Made by a program: the position numbers and the translations under genes
Assembly: GCF_026241195.1 (NCBI RefSeq)
Contig: NZ_JAPFQO010000013.1
Location: 62,001 to 126,000, forward strand
Length of the DNA: 64,000 nucleotides
Origin: Pontibacter anaerobius
GTDB taxonomy: Bacteria; Bacteroidota; Bacteroidia; Cytophagales; Hymenobacteraceae
Reading direction: 5' to 3'
Notes under the pieces: model-generated
Database searches by the model: none
Told to the model about the DNA's origin: nothing
What the model saw: only the letters and a program-made list of their open reading frames with translations
Shown here: one piece after another, positions 27,217 to 35,649 of the stretch
Layout: each line of letters starts with the position of its first letter
Numbering within the stretch: position 1 is the first letter of the stretch

Positions 27217-28895
27217 GTTTTTTTCTTTGTTTTAGTAGGGTATAAAAATGTTAGCGTTATATAAAGTATAAGCGAGGCCGTTAGCCCGAACAGGTTTGGG
27301 TCCAGGTTAAACGGAAGGGCAAACGTCAGGTCAAGCCACGAGATATGTACGATGCTGGCATCGGAAAGTGTTCGTTCTACCAGTGCGCGCAACTCAAATG
27401 CACTAAGGCTCTGCCATGTATGGTTTACCTCTCCCGCAAAGTATGGCTGTAAGGTGTGTGCCAGAGAGGTTATATCTGCATCCACGGCAGGTGCCGCCAG
27501 CGTGCCCAACTGCAGCGAAACCGTGACCACGCCACCCATCAGCATAGCCCAGAACGCAGCCACGCTGCTGCGCCGTTTCCAGAATAGCGCGCCCAGCACC
27601 GGCACAAAAAGCCCCGACACCATAAAGGCATAGGAGTAGAGCATCAGGTCGAGCACATTGGTCATCATGGTGGCAAGCCAGAGCGCAAAAGCGCCCACCA
27701 GCAGCGTTACCAACTGCGAAAGTTTTAATGTTTTAGAAGAGTCCGGGTCGATTTTAAAGAAATGACTCAACACATCTGTCACGATGTTGCCGGAGGAGGC
27801 CATCAGGCAACTGTCGGCGGTGGAAAGTATGGCCGAAAAGTAAGCGGAGAGCATCAGGCCCATGAGCCCAACCGGAAGCACCGAGCGTAACAGCATAGGC
27901 AGGCCTGTTTCAGGGTCTACCACGGCACCGGCTCCCAGGGCTTCAAACATTCCCTGCTCAGCCGCCACGCGGGCAAGTATACCCAGGCTCACGCCCATAA
28001 AAGCCATAATCGGCCACTCAAACAATCCAGCGATATACCAGGCCCGCTTGGCGGTTTTCTCGTCGCGACAGGCATAAATGCGTTGGTACAGGGTCATGCC
28101 CACAAACCAGATTGGGATGATGGTGATGCTCCAGTTCACGATCTGCTGCCATGTGATGTTGGTGAGGGTAAGGAAATCCGGAGGCAAAGTCGTACGAATG
28201 GCCGCCATACTTCTGCCTCCCTGCGCTGAGAGGTAATTGCTGTCTAAGATTCTTGTCAGGTCCAGCGTATCCATCCCCCCGACAGCGAGGAAAGAAACCG
28301 GGATGCCTATGAAGATCAGGCCACCCATCAGGATAGCCCATTGGATGGTGTCGGTATAAATTACAGCTTTCAGGCCGCCCATCACGGTGTACACTACCGC
28401 AATAATGCCCATGATCAGCAGGGCTGTGTTGAGGTCTAAATCCACGAATGTGCCGCTGGCCAGTTTGGCGCCTGCCAGTATCTGGGAGCTAGTAAACCCT
28501 GTGTAGCCAATGGCCGAAATAATGCCCGCCAGCAGGGCCACCCGCGCGTTAAAATAATAACCGAAGATCTGCGGAAAGGTGAGGAAATTGGCAAAGGCCG
28601 GGTTGCTCTTCACCTTCGGGATTAGAAAAACTGCCGCCAGCCAGGCGCCCAGCAGACCCGTGAAAAGCATCCAGGAGCCCGAGAGGCCCATGGCAAACCC
28701 CAGCCCGCCCAAGCCGATGGAGAAGCCGCCACCCACATCTGTTGCCACCACCGAGAGGCCAATATGGCTGCTACTCATGCTGCGGCCGCCAACATAGTAA
28801 TCCTCTGCGCCTTCGTTTTTTCTTAGAAAGTAAAATCCCACGCCGAGCATGGCCAGCATGTACAGCACGAAAATGGAGAGGTCGATGATATGCAT
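27156..28895 (-). CDS. Sodium:solute symporter (SSS family)
   Basis: A 579-residue, about thirteen-helix Na+-coupled transporter. SSS marks are YYVGGRSMSSSHIGLSVVAT, the GFxSSQ segment and SADSCLMASSGNIV. The C-terminal tail is basic and overlaps the next gene. It is first in the operon with the GNAT enzyme and racemase, so it probably imports their substrate. Proline, pantothenate or sugar specificity cannot be assigned from motifs. Confidence 0.9.
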   Translation of the reverse strand: MHIIDLSIFVLYMLAMLGVGFYFLRKNEGAEDYYVGGRSMSSSHIGLSVVATDVGGGFSIGLGGLGFAMGLSGSWMLFTGLLGAWLAAVFLIPKVKSNPAFANFLTFPQIFGYYFNARVALLAGIISAIGYTGFTSSQILAGAKLASGTFVDLDLNTALLIMGIIAVVYTVMGGLKAVIYTDTIQWAILMGGLIFIGIPVSFLAVGGMDTLDLTRILDSNYLSAQGGRSMAAIRTTLPPDFLTLTNITWQQIVNWSITIIPIWFVGMTLYQRIYACRDEKTAKRAWYIAGLFEWPIMAFMGVSLGILARVAAEQGMFEALGAGAVVDPETGLPMLLRSVLPVGLMGLMLSAYFSAILSTADSCLMASSGNIVTDVLSHFFKIDPDSSKTLKLSQLVTLLVGAFALWLATMMTNVLDLMLYSYAFMVSGLFVPVLGALFWKRRSSVAAFWAMLMGGVVTVSLQLGTLAAPAVDADITSLAHTLQPYFAGEVNHTWQSLSAFELRALVERTLSDASIVHISWLDLTFALPFNLDPNLFGLTASLILYITLTFLYPTKTKKKTWQKTTASAITATHRETTQT

Positions 28896-29356
28896 TTATA
28901 TGAATAGTATAATTATTTGAGTTCGGTTAAAATAAGCTGATACTTTAAGGTAGTACTTTTTTAGGCTAATTTCATGTAAAAAGACCTTAAACTGTGTTTA
29001 AAGCATACTGGTTGAACTTGCGCTGTAATGATTTTGTGCAAATTATGTGTAGCTGCAGGGGCAGCGTCGGTGTTCATATGTATAGTAGCCGGGCTATGTT
29101 TTATTAGATGAGTTCAATTTTTGTTCTTACAAAGTATGTACTTCCGGCATTATGAATACCCCGGGAAGGCTTGGTGAAATAATAGGAATATTTTATGGTG
29201 GGCAGGCGTTAAAACTGAAAGTATACTTTTGATATCAGAAACATTTAATCGTGTAACTTATTATTTATCAGAAGGTAAAGCTGTCCGCGTTCGGCTGAGT
29301 CTACGTATAAATAAAGTATGATATAAAGGAAGGTTTTACAAGTCAAACGCTCGCTT
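28896..29356. other. 461-bp divergent intergenic region
   Basis: AT-rich spacer between the divergent symporter and aspartyl-protease genes, presumably holding both promoters. It contains the inverted repeat AAGTA-TG-TACTT near 29133 and the palindrome AAGTATACTT at 29219-29228. The latter runs into TACTTTTG, which matches the Bacteroidota -7 element TAnnTTTG, but I find no good TTTG at the proper distance upstream. No credible open reading frame or RNA gene was seen. Confidence 0.5.
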
Positions 29357-30613
29357 ATGAGATCAGCAGGTTTTTCCATCTTGCTCTGTGCCTGCCTTCT
29401 TCTCTTGTTTTCTGATATAAAAGTTCAGGCGCAGTTGCTACAGGACCCCGATACGGTTTACTTCACCTCCAACCGTAAGAAGATAACTATGCCCTTTAAG
29501 CTGGTGCACAACCTGATTGTGCTTCCGGTTAAGATCAACAACTCCCAGGAACTCAACTTTATACTTGACACTGGGGTGCGGAATACGCTGATTACACAGT
29601 TGTATTTTTCCGATTCATTAGAGTTAAAGGACTCCAACAGGATAAAGATACGAGGGCTTGGCGAAGGGTATACTATAGAGGCGCTGCATAGCACGGGCAA
29701 CACGATGTTTATGCCCGGTATTCAGGGCGATAACCATACAGTATATGTGCTGCTTGAAGAAGTTTTTGATCTCTCCAAACGAATGGGAATGCCGGTGCAT
29801 GGCATCATTGGCTACGATATTTTCAAAAATTTTATAGTAAAGATAAACTATAGCAGCGAAACGATAACACTCTACAGACCAGACCAAAAAATAAAGAAGA
29901 AGCGAAGGGCAGAAGAATACCCGCTTTACATAGAGGACGCGAAGCCATACCTGTACGCCACGGTGAGGCAGCACAACGGCGACTCTCTTAACGTGAAGCT
30001 GATAGTAGATACGGGTGCCAGCCATTGCCTGTCGCTGTACCTGCCTACGGATGACCGGCTGGCGTTGCCGCCGAAAGTGATGCAGGCATACTTAGGCCGT
30101 GGCTTGGGAGGAGATATAAATGGCAAAATAGGGAGGTTGCAAGGGTTTAAACTTGGCAAGTATGAACTGGAGAACCTGACTGCCTCTTATCCTGACGAGG
30201 AGGCGGTAAAACTGGCCCTGAACATAGCGGGGCGCAACGGCAATCTTGGTTCGGCCATCCTTAAGCGCTTCACCGTGATTTTTGACTACCCTCACCAACG
30301 CATTTCGTTAATACCTAACCGTAAGTTTAAGGAGCCTTTCAACTATAACATGGCCGGGTTCGAGATCACGACGCCCTTGCCCGGTGCCAATTTCTATGTT
30401 GTATCAAACGTGATAGACGATTCGCCTGCGAAAATGGTGGGCATGCAACCCGGCGATCAGCTGCTTCATATAAACGGGCGCAACACGAATGACCTGAAGT
30501 TGCAGGAGCTCCTCAACATGCTCGACAGCAAACCCGGCAGTAAACTACGCCTTCGCCTGAAGCGGGAGCAGGAAATCATTGATGTGAACTTTGTGCTGCA
30601 GAGCCGTATCTGA
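29357..30613 (+). CDS. Secreted retropepsin-like aspartyl protease with PDZ domain
   Basis: A 418-residue exported protein (signal peptide, likely cleavage after VQAQ near 26). Two aspartic-protease-like motifs are present: LDTG near 68 (FILDTGVRNTLI) and VDTG near 210 (LIVDTGASHCLS). A C-terminal PDZ domain of about 80 residues includes DDSPAKMVGMQPGDQLLHING. This gag-aspartyl-protease plus PDZ layout is common in Bacteroidota, with little biochemistry known. The stop is 2 bp from the convergent membrane protein gene. Confidence 0.88.
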   Translation: MRSAGFSILLCACLLLLFSDIKVQAQLLQDPDTVYFTSNRKKITMPFKLVHNLIVLPVKINNSQELNFILDTGVRNTLITQLYFSDSLELKDSNRIKIRGLGEGYTIEALHSTGNTMFMPGIQGDNHTVYVLLEEVFDLSKRMGMPVHGIIGYDIFKNFIVKINYSSETITLYRPDQKIKKKRRAEEYPLYIEDAKPYLYATVRQHNGDSLNVKLIVDTGASHCLSLYLPTDDRLALPPKVMQAYLGRGLGGDINGKIGRLQGFKLGKYELENLTASYPDEEAVKLALNIAGRNGNLGSAILKRFTVIFDYPHQRISLIPNRKFKEPFNYNMAGFEITTPLPGANFYVVSNVIDDSPAKMVGMQPGDQLLHINGRNTNDLKLQELLNMLDSKPGSKLRLRLKREQEIIDVNFVLQSRI

Positions 30614-30615
30614 CA

Positions 30616-30912
30616 TTACTGCGCAATGGTGCCGCTAGTCTGTTGCATGTCCAGAAACACCTGGAAAACCAATAGCAAAACAGCCATTACGATCAGAAAA
30701 ATGGCCGTATAGGTTCGGGCCTTTGGTATAGGTTTTACATACATGTTGCCCTGCGCATCCGTTCCTGTAAACCGCAGGTCAGAAAGTATAAGCCCATTTC
30801 CGAAGCTCAGCCAAATGGCAGCCATCAGCGCATCGTTTGTGAAGAACAGCGACACCAGCCCGATGGCCGAGAAAAGTATACCGATGATAATTCTGATAGA
30901 AAGGTTTTTCAT
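30616..30912 (-). CDS. Small two- to three-helix membrane protein
   Basis: A 98-residue protein from the ATG at 30912 (MKNLSIRII). An in-frame ATG at 30957 would add 15 unlikely residues. Hydrophobic segments lie at about 4-24, possibly 27-42, and 68-88, separated by a polar loop (FTGTDAQGN). I do not recognise the family. It is monocistronic and convergent with the PDZ protease gene. Confidence 0.6.
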   Translation of the reverse strand: MKNLSIRIIIGILFSAIGLVSLFFTNDALMAAIWLSFGNGLILSDLRFTGTDAQGNMYVKPIPKARTYTAIFLIVMAVLLLVFQVFLDMQQTSGTIAQ

Positions 30913-31128
30913 GTAAGCAGTTATATGCTGGCATAACCAGGCTTTTTGCAGGTGCAATTTACATTTTTTGCCTTACAAGTAGGGGTTTGCACCTGAAAGC
31001 CCGCATGTTTGTTTGGGAGCATATAGGAGCAGCTTCAGTAGCGGATAAATGTTGTAAAAATCGGTAGAAGTATAATCTTTTAAATAAATTTATAACAATA
31101 GTTGCAAAAACCATTTCTATTACGAAAC

Positions 31129-31143
31129 ATTTGCATTGCAAAT
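31129..31143. promoter_or_regulatory. Candidate operator, 7-1-7 inverted repeat
   Basis: ATTTGCA-T-TGCAAAT, a perfect palindrome about 330 bp before the first gene of the arginine operon. Size and symmetry suit a dimeric repressor. The protein that would bind it is unknown. Confidence 0.4.
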
Positions 31144-31290
31144 AAGGGTATAACACCGACGCACTATTCTTTAAACAGCAAATGAAAAAAAAGGCGCTTT
31201 TATCATCTGACATGATAAAACATTCTCCGGCCACGGAGGGTGCGACTTTTTCTACCTTTTCCATAGGGGTAGTTTTGAGGGCTATTATAC

Positions 31291-31346
31291 CTGCGGTCCG
31301 CTACAGGCGGTAGCCTGCAGCATTCCCGACTGCCTATGCGGTAGTC
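31291..31346 (+). promoter_or_regulatory. Two tandem hairpins in the arginine operon leader
   Basis: Hairpin one pairs GCTAC (31300-31304) with GTAGC (31310-31314) and outer CTGC (31291-31294) with GCAG (31317-31320). Hairpin two pairs GACTGCC (31328-31334) with GGTAGTC (31340-31346), including one G-U. Both contain GCGGTAG (31307, 31338), 31 bp apart. They may be RNA structure or two protein sites. No T-run follows, so neither is a simple terminator. Confidence 0.4.
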
Positions 31347-31475
31347 ATATTCCACCAATCATCTTTTTGCATTCCAACCTATAGCTGACTGGTATCTGCC
31401 TGGGCTGTTCCGTTGCTGCATTCATACTTTTTCCGGTTAATTTTTTAAAGCTGACTTTAGCTGTGCCCCAGCTGC

Positions 31476-32183
31476 ATGGCTATACATTTAATAACAATGG
31501 ATCAACCTGCATTCATCGTGATGGTTGCCGAAGGGCAACATATTATCCATGCGTTGCAGATCTGCAATGAGATGGAATCTTCGGCTAAGGCGCGCGGCAC
31601 CGGTATCGCTAAGCGCTCCCCGGATTATATTGCCCAGAAAATGCTTGAAGGGAAAGCAGTTATAGCGCTTCATGCTGACGGCACCTGGGCGGGTTTCTGC
31701 TACATCGAAACATGGGGCCACGGCAAGTACGTGGCTAACTCTGGCCTGATCGTGTCGCCGGAGTTGCGTAAAAGTGGCCTGGCGCGCCAAATCAAGAAGA
31801 AGATATTCGAGCTTTCCAGAACCAAGTACCCGGATGCCAAGATCTTTGGCCTGACAACCGCCCTGGCCGTAATGCGCATCAACTCCGGCCTGGGCTATAC
31901 GCCTGTAACATACTCTGAACTAACCGATGACGAGGAGTTCTGGAAGGGTTGCCGAAGCTGCGTGAACTTTGAAATTCTGCAGACTAAAAACCGCACGAAC
32001 TGCCTGTGCACCGCCATGCTTTACGACCCAGCCAAGGAAAGGGACTTTATGGCACTGCCCGTGGTTGAGAAAAAGCCAGCCCCAAAGCAAAACAGCGTGA
32101 ACGATCGCTGGCTGCGCCACCGCCTGAAGCCTGGGCAGCAACCGGGCCTTAGCGCGGCTGAAATCAGCACTGTACAAGTATAA
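31476..32183 (+). CDS. Bacteroidota-type GNAT acyltransferase, probable N-acylglutamate synthase
   Basis: A 235-residue GNAT protein that heads the arginine operon 29 bp before argG. In Bacteroidota a conserved GNAT at this place is taken to make N-acetyl- (or N-succinyl-) glutamate, replacing classical ArgA/ArgJ. Conserved parts are ARGTGIAKRSP (about 39-49), SGLIVSPELRKSGLA (acyl-CoA loop, about 89-103), IFGLTTALAVM and the LGYTPVT segment. Four cysteines, C159, C162, C176 and C178, form a CxxC...CxC cluster that could bind metal. Internal methionines at 8 and 16 are alternative starts. Confidence 0.8.
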   Translation: MAIHLITMDQPAFIVMVAEGQHIIHALQICNEMESSAKARGTGIAKRSPDYIAQKMLEGKAVIALHADGTWAGFCYIETWGHGKYVANSGLIVSPELRKSGLARQIKKKIFELSRTKYPDAKIFGLTTALAVMRINSGLGYTPVTYSELTDDEEFWKGCRSCVNFEILQTKNRTNCLCTAMLYDPAKERDFMALPVVEKKPAPKQNSVNDRWLRHRLKPGQQPGLSAAEISTVQV

Positions 32184-32212
32184 AATCGCATCATCAGCAA
32201 GTAAAAATAGAA

Positions 32213-33415
32213 ATGAAGAAAGTAGTTTTAGCCTTTAGCGGCGGCCTCGACACCTCTTACTGCGCCATTTTCCTGGCACAGGAGCTTGGCCTGGAAGTAT
32301 ACTCAGCCATTGTAGACACAGGTGGTTTTTCGGAAGAGGAGCTGAAAGAGATTGAGCGCAGGGCCTATGCCATGGGCGTAAAACAACACACGCACCTGAA
32401 CGAGACGGAGCACTTCTATAACAGTTGCATCCGTTACCTGGTGTTCGGGAACATCCTAAAGAACAATACTTATCCGCTAAGCGTGAGCGCGGAGCGCGTA
32501 ACGCAAGCCATCGCCATCGCTAACCACGCCAAAAGTATAGGAGCCGATTTCGTGGCGCATGGGAGTACCGGCGCCGGCAACGATCAGGTGCGCTTCGACA
32601 TGGTGTTCCAGGCGCTGATCCCGGAGGTGGAGATTATTACCCCGATTCGTGACAAGCGCCTTTCACGCGAGGAGGAAATAACCTATCTGAAGGAGCACGG
32701 TGTGGAGATGGATTTTGCCAAAGCGCAGTACTCCATCAACAAAGGCATCTGGGGCACCTCAGTAGGAGGCAAGGAAACGCTTACTTCGCACCTGCCACTG
32801 CCGGAGGAGGCCTATCCAACGCAGCTAAGCAAAACCGAGCCAGAGCGTGTTACTTTATACTTTGAGAAAGGCGAGTTGAAAGGCGTTAACGGCCAGACGT
32901 TTGAGCACCCGGTACAGGCCATCCAGCACCTGCAGGAACTGGCCGCTCCATTTGCCATTGGCCGGGATATCCACGTGGGCGATACCATTATCGGCATCAA
33001 AGGTCGCGTTGGTTTTGAGGCGGCCGCCCCGATGGTGATCATCAAAGCGCATCACCTGCTGGAGAAGCATGTGCTGACGAAGTGGCAGCTGTACTGGAAA
33101 GACCAGCTTTCGGCCTGGTATGGCAACTGGCTGCATGAGGGGCAGCTGTTGGACCCGACGATGCGCGACATTGAAGCTTTCCTGGAGAGCACGCAGCAAA
33201 ATGTGACGGGCAAAGTGTTTGTGCAACTGGCGCCATACCGCTTCCTGGTGGAGGGTATTGAAAGTGCCCATGACCTGATGAGCGACAAGTTCGGCAGCTA
33301 CGGCGAAATGAACCGCGCCTGGACCTCTGACGATGTGAAAGGCTTTGCCAAGATCTTCGGTAACCAAACCAAGATGTACCACACGGTAAACAACACGGCG
33401 GAATGGGCGGAGTAA
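32213..33415 (+). CDS. argG: Argininosuccinate synthase
   Basis: Joins citrulline and aspartate with ATP. A 400-residue protein with the PP-loop AFSGGLDTSY (about 5-14), GSTGAGNDQVRF and the YSINKGIWG region. It overlaps argC by 13 bp, which suggests translational coupling. Confidence 0.97.
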   Translation: MKKVVLAFSGGLDTSYCAIFLAQELGLEVYSAIVDTGGFSEEELKEIERRAYAMGVKQHTHLNETEHFYNSCIRYLVFGNILKNNTYPLSVSAERVTQAIAIANHAKSIGADFVAHGSTGAGNDQVRFDMVFQALIPEVEIITPIRDKRLSREEEITYLKEHGVEMDFAKAQYSINKGIWGTSVGGKETLTSHLPLPEEAYPTQLSKTEPERVTLYFEKGELKGVNGQTFEHPVQAIQHLQELAAPFAIGRDIHVGDTIIGIKGRVGFEAAAPMVIIKAHHLLEKHVLTKWQLYWKDQLSAWYGNWLHEGQLLDPTMRDIEAFLESTQQNVTGKVFVQLAPYRFLVEGIESAHDLMSDKFGSYGEMNRAWTSDDVKGFAKIFGNQTKMYHTVNNTAEWAE

Positions 33416-34407
33416 GTATAAAAGCAGGCATAGTGGGTGGCGCTGGCTACACCGGCGGCGAACTGCTGCGCCTGCTCCTCAACCACCCAAACGTTTCCAT
33501 CTCCTTTGTGCACAGCAACAGCCAGGCAGGCAAGCCCGTGTACGAGACACACCGCGACCTGCTGGGCGAGACAGAGCTATGTTTTACCGGTAAGCTACAG
33601 CAGGATGTGGATGTACTATTCTTGTGCGTAGGACATGGCGCCGCAAAGTCTTTTCTGGAAGCTGAGCAGTTATACCCAGGTATAAAAATCATCGACCTGA
33701 GCCAGGATTTTCGCTGGAATGAAAGCTTGAATGATAATATGGTAAACAGCTGTGGGAGAGACTTTGCATACGGACTTCCGGAGTTGCAGCGAAAGCTTAT
33801 TCAGGAGTCTCAGAACATCGCCAATCCGGGTTGCTTCGCTACGGCGATACAGCTGGCTTTGCTCCCTTTGGCCAAGCAAGGTTTACTTACAGAGGAGGTG
33901 CAGGTGAGCGGTATTACCGGCAGTACCGGAGCTGGACAAAGCCTGAGCTCCACCTCGCACTACAGCTGGCGTAGCGGCAATATCTCCAATTACAAAGTAC
34001 TCAGCCATCAGCACCTGCACGAGATCCGCCGCACGCTGCAGGGCATGCAGCAGCAGGAGTTGCCAGGTATAAACTTTGTGCCTTACCGTGGGCCGTTTAC
34101 CCGCGGTATCCTGTGCACGAGCTATACCCGTTGCAACCTAAGCCAAACCGAGGCTGAGGAACTTTACGCTGGCTATTATAAGGGGCACCCCTTTGTAAGC
34201 ATCAGCAAAAGCACCCCGGACCTGAAGCAGGTGGTAAACACAAACAAATGTATCCTGCATTTGCAGAAAGAAGGCGATTACCTTGTTATCACAAGTATGA
34301 TCGATAACCTCCTGAAAGGCGCTTCGGGGCAGGCTGTGCAGAACATGAACCTGATGTTTAACCTGGATGAACATGCCGGGTTGAAACTTAAGGCATCTGC
34401 TTTCTAA
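33403..34407 (+). CDS. argC: N-acyl-gamma-glutamyl-phosphate reductase
   Basis: NADPH-dependent reduction of N-acylglutamyl phosphate to the semialdehyde. N-terminal dinucleotide motif GGAGYTGGELLRLL (about 10-23) and active-site Cys in NPGCFATAI, with the later GxTGAGQ. 334 residues, normal length. It is followed by an 87-bp spacer before argD. Confidence 0.96.
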   Translation: MGGVSIKAGIVGGAGYTGGELLRLLLNHPNVSISFVHSNSQAGKPVYETHRDLLGETELCFTGKLQQDVDVLFLCVGHGAAKSFLEAEQLYPGIKIIDLSQDFRWNESLNDNMVNSCGRDFAYGLPELQRKLIQESQNIANPGCFATAIQLALLPLAKQGLLTEEVQVSGITGSTGAGQSLSSTSHYSWRSGNISNYKVLSHQHLHEIRRTLQGMQQQELPGINFVPYRGPFTRGILCTSYTRCNLSQTEAEELYAGYYKGHPFVSISKSTPDLKQVVNTNKCILHLQKEGDYLVITSMIDNLLKGASGQAVQNMNLMFNLDEHAGLKLKASAF

Positions 34408-34494
34408 AAGTATAAATCATTAATTCATAACGATATGTACGTTAAGTATTTTATCTATTGTTTAACCTCTTACATCTAATTATACACCATCACC

Positions 34495-35649
34495 ATGAAT
34501 GTATTCGATGTTTATCCGCTCTTCAATATCACCCCTGTAAAGGCCCAGGGCGCTTATGTCTGGGATGACAAGGGCAACCGTTACCTCGACCTGTATGGTG
34601 GTCACGCCGTTATCTCCATAGGGCACAGCCACCCGCATTACGTGAAGCGCATTGCGCGCCAGCTCTACGACATTGGCTTTTACTCCAACTCAGTGCAGAT
34701 GCCGCTCCAGCAGGAACTGGCCGAGAAGCTTGGACAGCTGAGTGGCTACGAAGACTACAGCCTTTTCCTGTGTAACTCCGGTGCCGAAGCAAACGAAAAC
34801 GCCCTGAAGCTGGCCTCATTCCATACCGGCCGCCAAAAGGTGATTGCTTTTAAAGGAGCTTTCCATGGCCGCACTTCTGCTGCAGTAGCTGCCACAGACG
34901 ATCCCAAAATCCAGGCGCCAATCAACAAGACGGATAACATCATTTTCCTTCCGCTAAACGATAGAGAAGCGTTTGCCAACGCCTTGCAGCAGCACGGGCA
35001 GGAGCTGGCTGCGGTTATTGTAGAAGGTATACAGGGCGTTGGCGGGGTTCAGCTGCCAGAGCCCGCATTTCTTAAAGCCCTTGCATCAGGTTGTGAAGAG
35101 GTCGACGCCCTGCTGATCCTGGATGAGGTGCAGTCGGGATATGGCCGTTCCGGCAAATTCTTCGCGCATCAGCACGCCGACGTTAAACCTCACCTGATCA
35201 CGACAGCCAAAGGCATGGGCAACGGCTTTCCGGTGGCCGGGGTGCTGGTAAACCCTGCCCTGGAGGCGAAGCATGGCATGCTGGGCACTACGTTCGGTGG
35301 GAATTACCTGGCCTGCGTGGCGGCTTTGGCGGTACTGGAAGTGATGGAGGAAAAGAACCTGATGGATAATGCCTCTGTACTGGGAGAGCGCCTGATGCAG
35401 GAGCTGCGCCAGTTGCCGGGCGTAAAAGAAGTCCGTGGGCAGGGACTGATGATCGGCGTGGAGCTTTACAAGCCTTGTGCCGGTATACGCAAGCAGCTGC
35501 TGGAGGAGTTCCAGATCTTCACGGGTTCCTCTTCAGATAAAAATACGCTGCGCCTTCTGCCGCCGCTGTGCATCGGCATGCGCGAGGTAGACAAATTCCT
35601 TGAGGCTTTCGAAGCCATTCTGTATCAAGCTGAACCACAAGCAATCTAA
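34495..35649 (+). CDS. argD: N-acylornithine aminotransferase
   Basis: Class III PLP aminotransferase of 384 residues that converts the N-acylglutamate semialdehyde to N-acylornithine. Motifs: SNSVQMPLQ, CNSGAEANENALKLA, GAFHGRT, LILDEVQSGYGR and the PLP lysine in TTAKGMGNGFP. Its stop overlaps the next start by one base (TAATG). Confidence 0.95.
   Translation: MNVFDVYPLFNITPVKAQGAYVWDDKGNRYLDLYGGHAVISIGHSHPHYVKRIARQLYDIGFYSNSVQMPLQQELAEKLGQLSGYEDYSLFLCNSGAEANENALKLASFHTGRQKVIAFKGAFHGRTSAAVAATDDPKIQAPINKTDNIIFLPLNDREAFANALQQHGQELAAVIVEGIQGVGGVQLPEPAFLKALASGCEEVDALLILDEVQSGYGRSGKFFAHQHADVKPHLITTAKGMGNGFPVAGVLVNPALEAKHGMLGTTFGGNYLACVAALAVLEVMEEKNLMDNASVLGERLMQELRQLPGVKEVRGQGLMIGVELYKPCAGIRKQLLEEFQIFTGSSSDKNTLRLLPPLCIGMREVDKFLEAFEAILYQAEPQAI

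Larger units (their letters stand above)
30913..31475. other. 563-bp upstream region of the arginine operon
   Basis: Between a minus-strand membrane protein gene and the arginine operon. A minus-strand frame at 30959-31264 is open but looks non-coding (cysteine- and phenylalanine-rich, no family). The region holds a perfect inverted repeat at 31129-31143 and two hairpins at 31291-31320 and 31328-31346, described separately. Confidence 0.55.

Noticed and set aside
30959..31264. Open minus-strand frame of 101 codons before the arginine operon
   Set aside because: Cys- and Phe-rich composition, no known family, no leader, and it covers the palindrome and AT-rich spacer. Probably non-coding.
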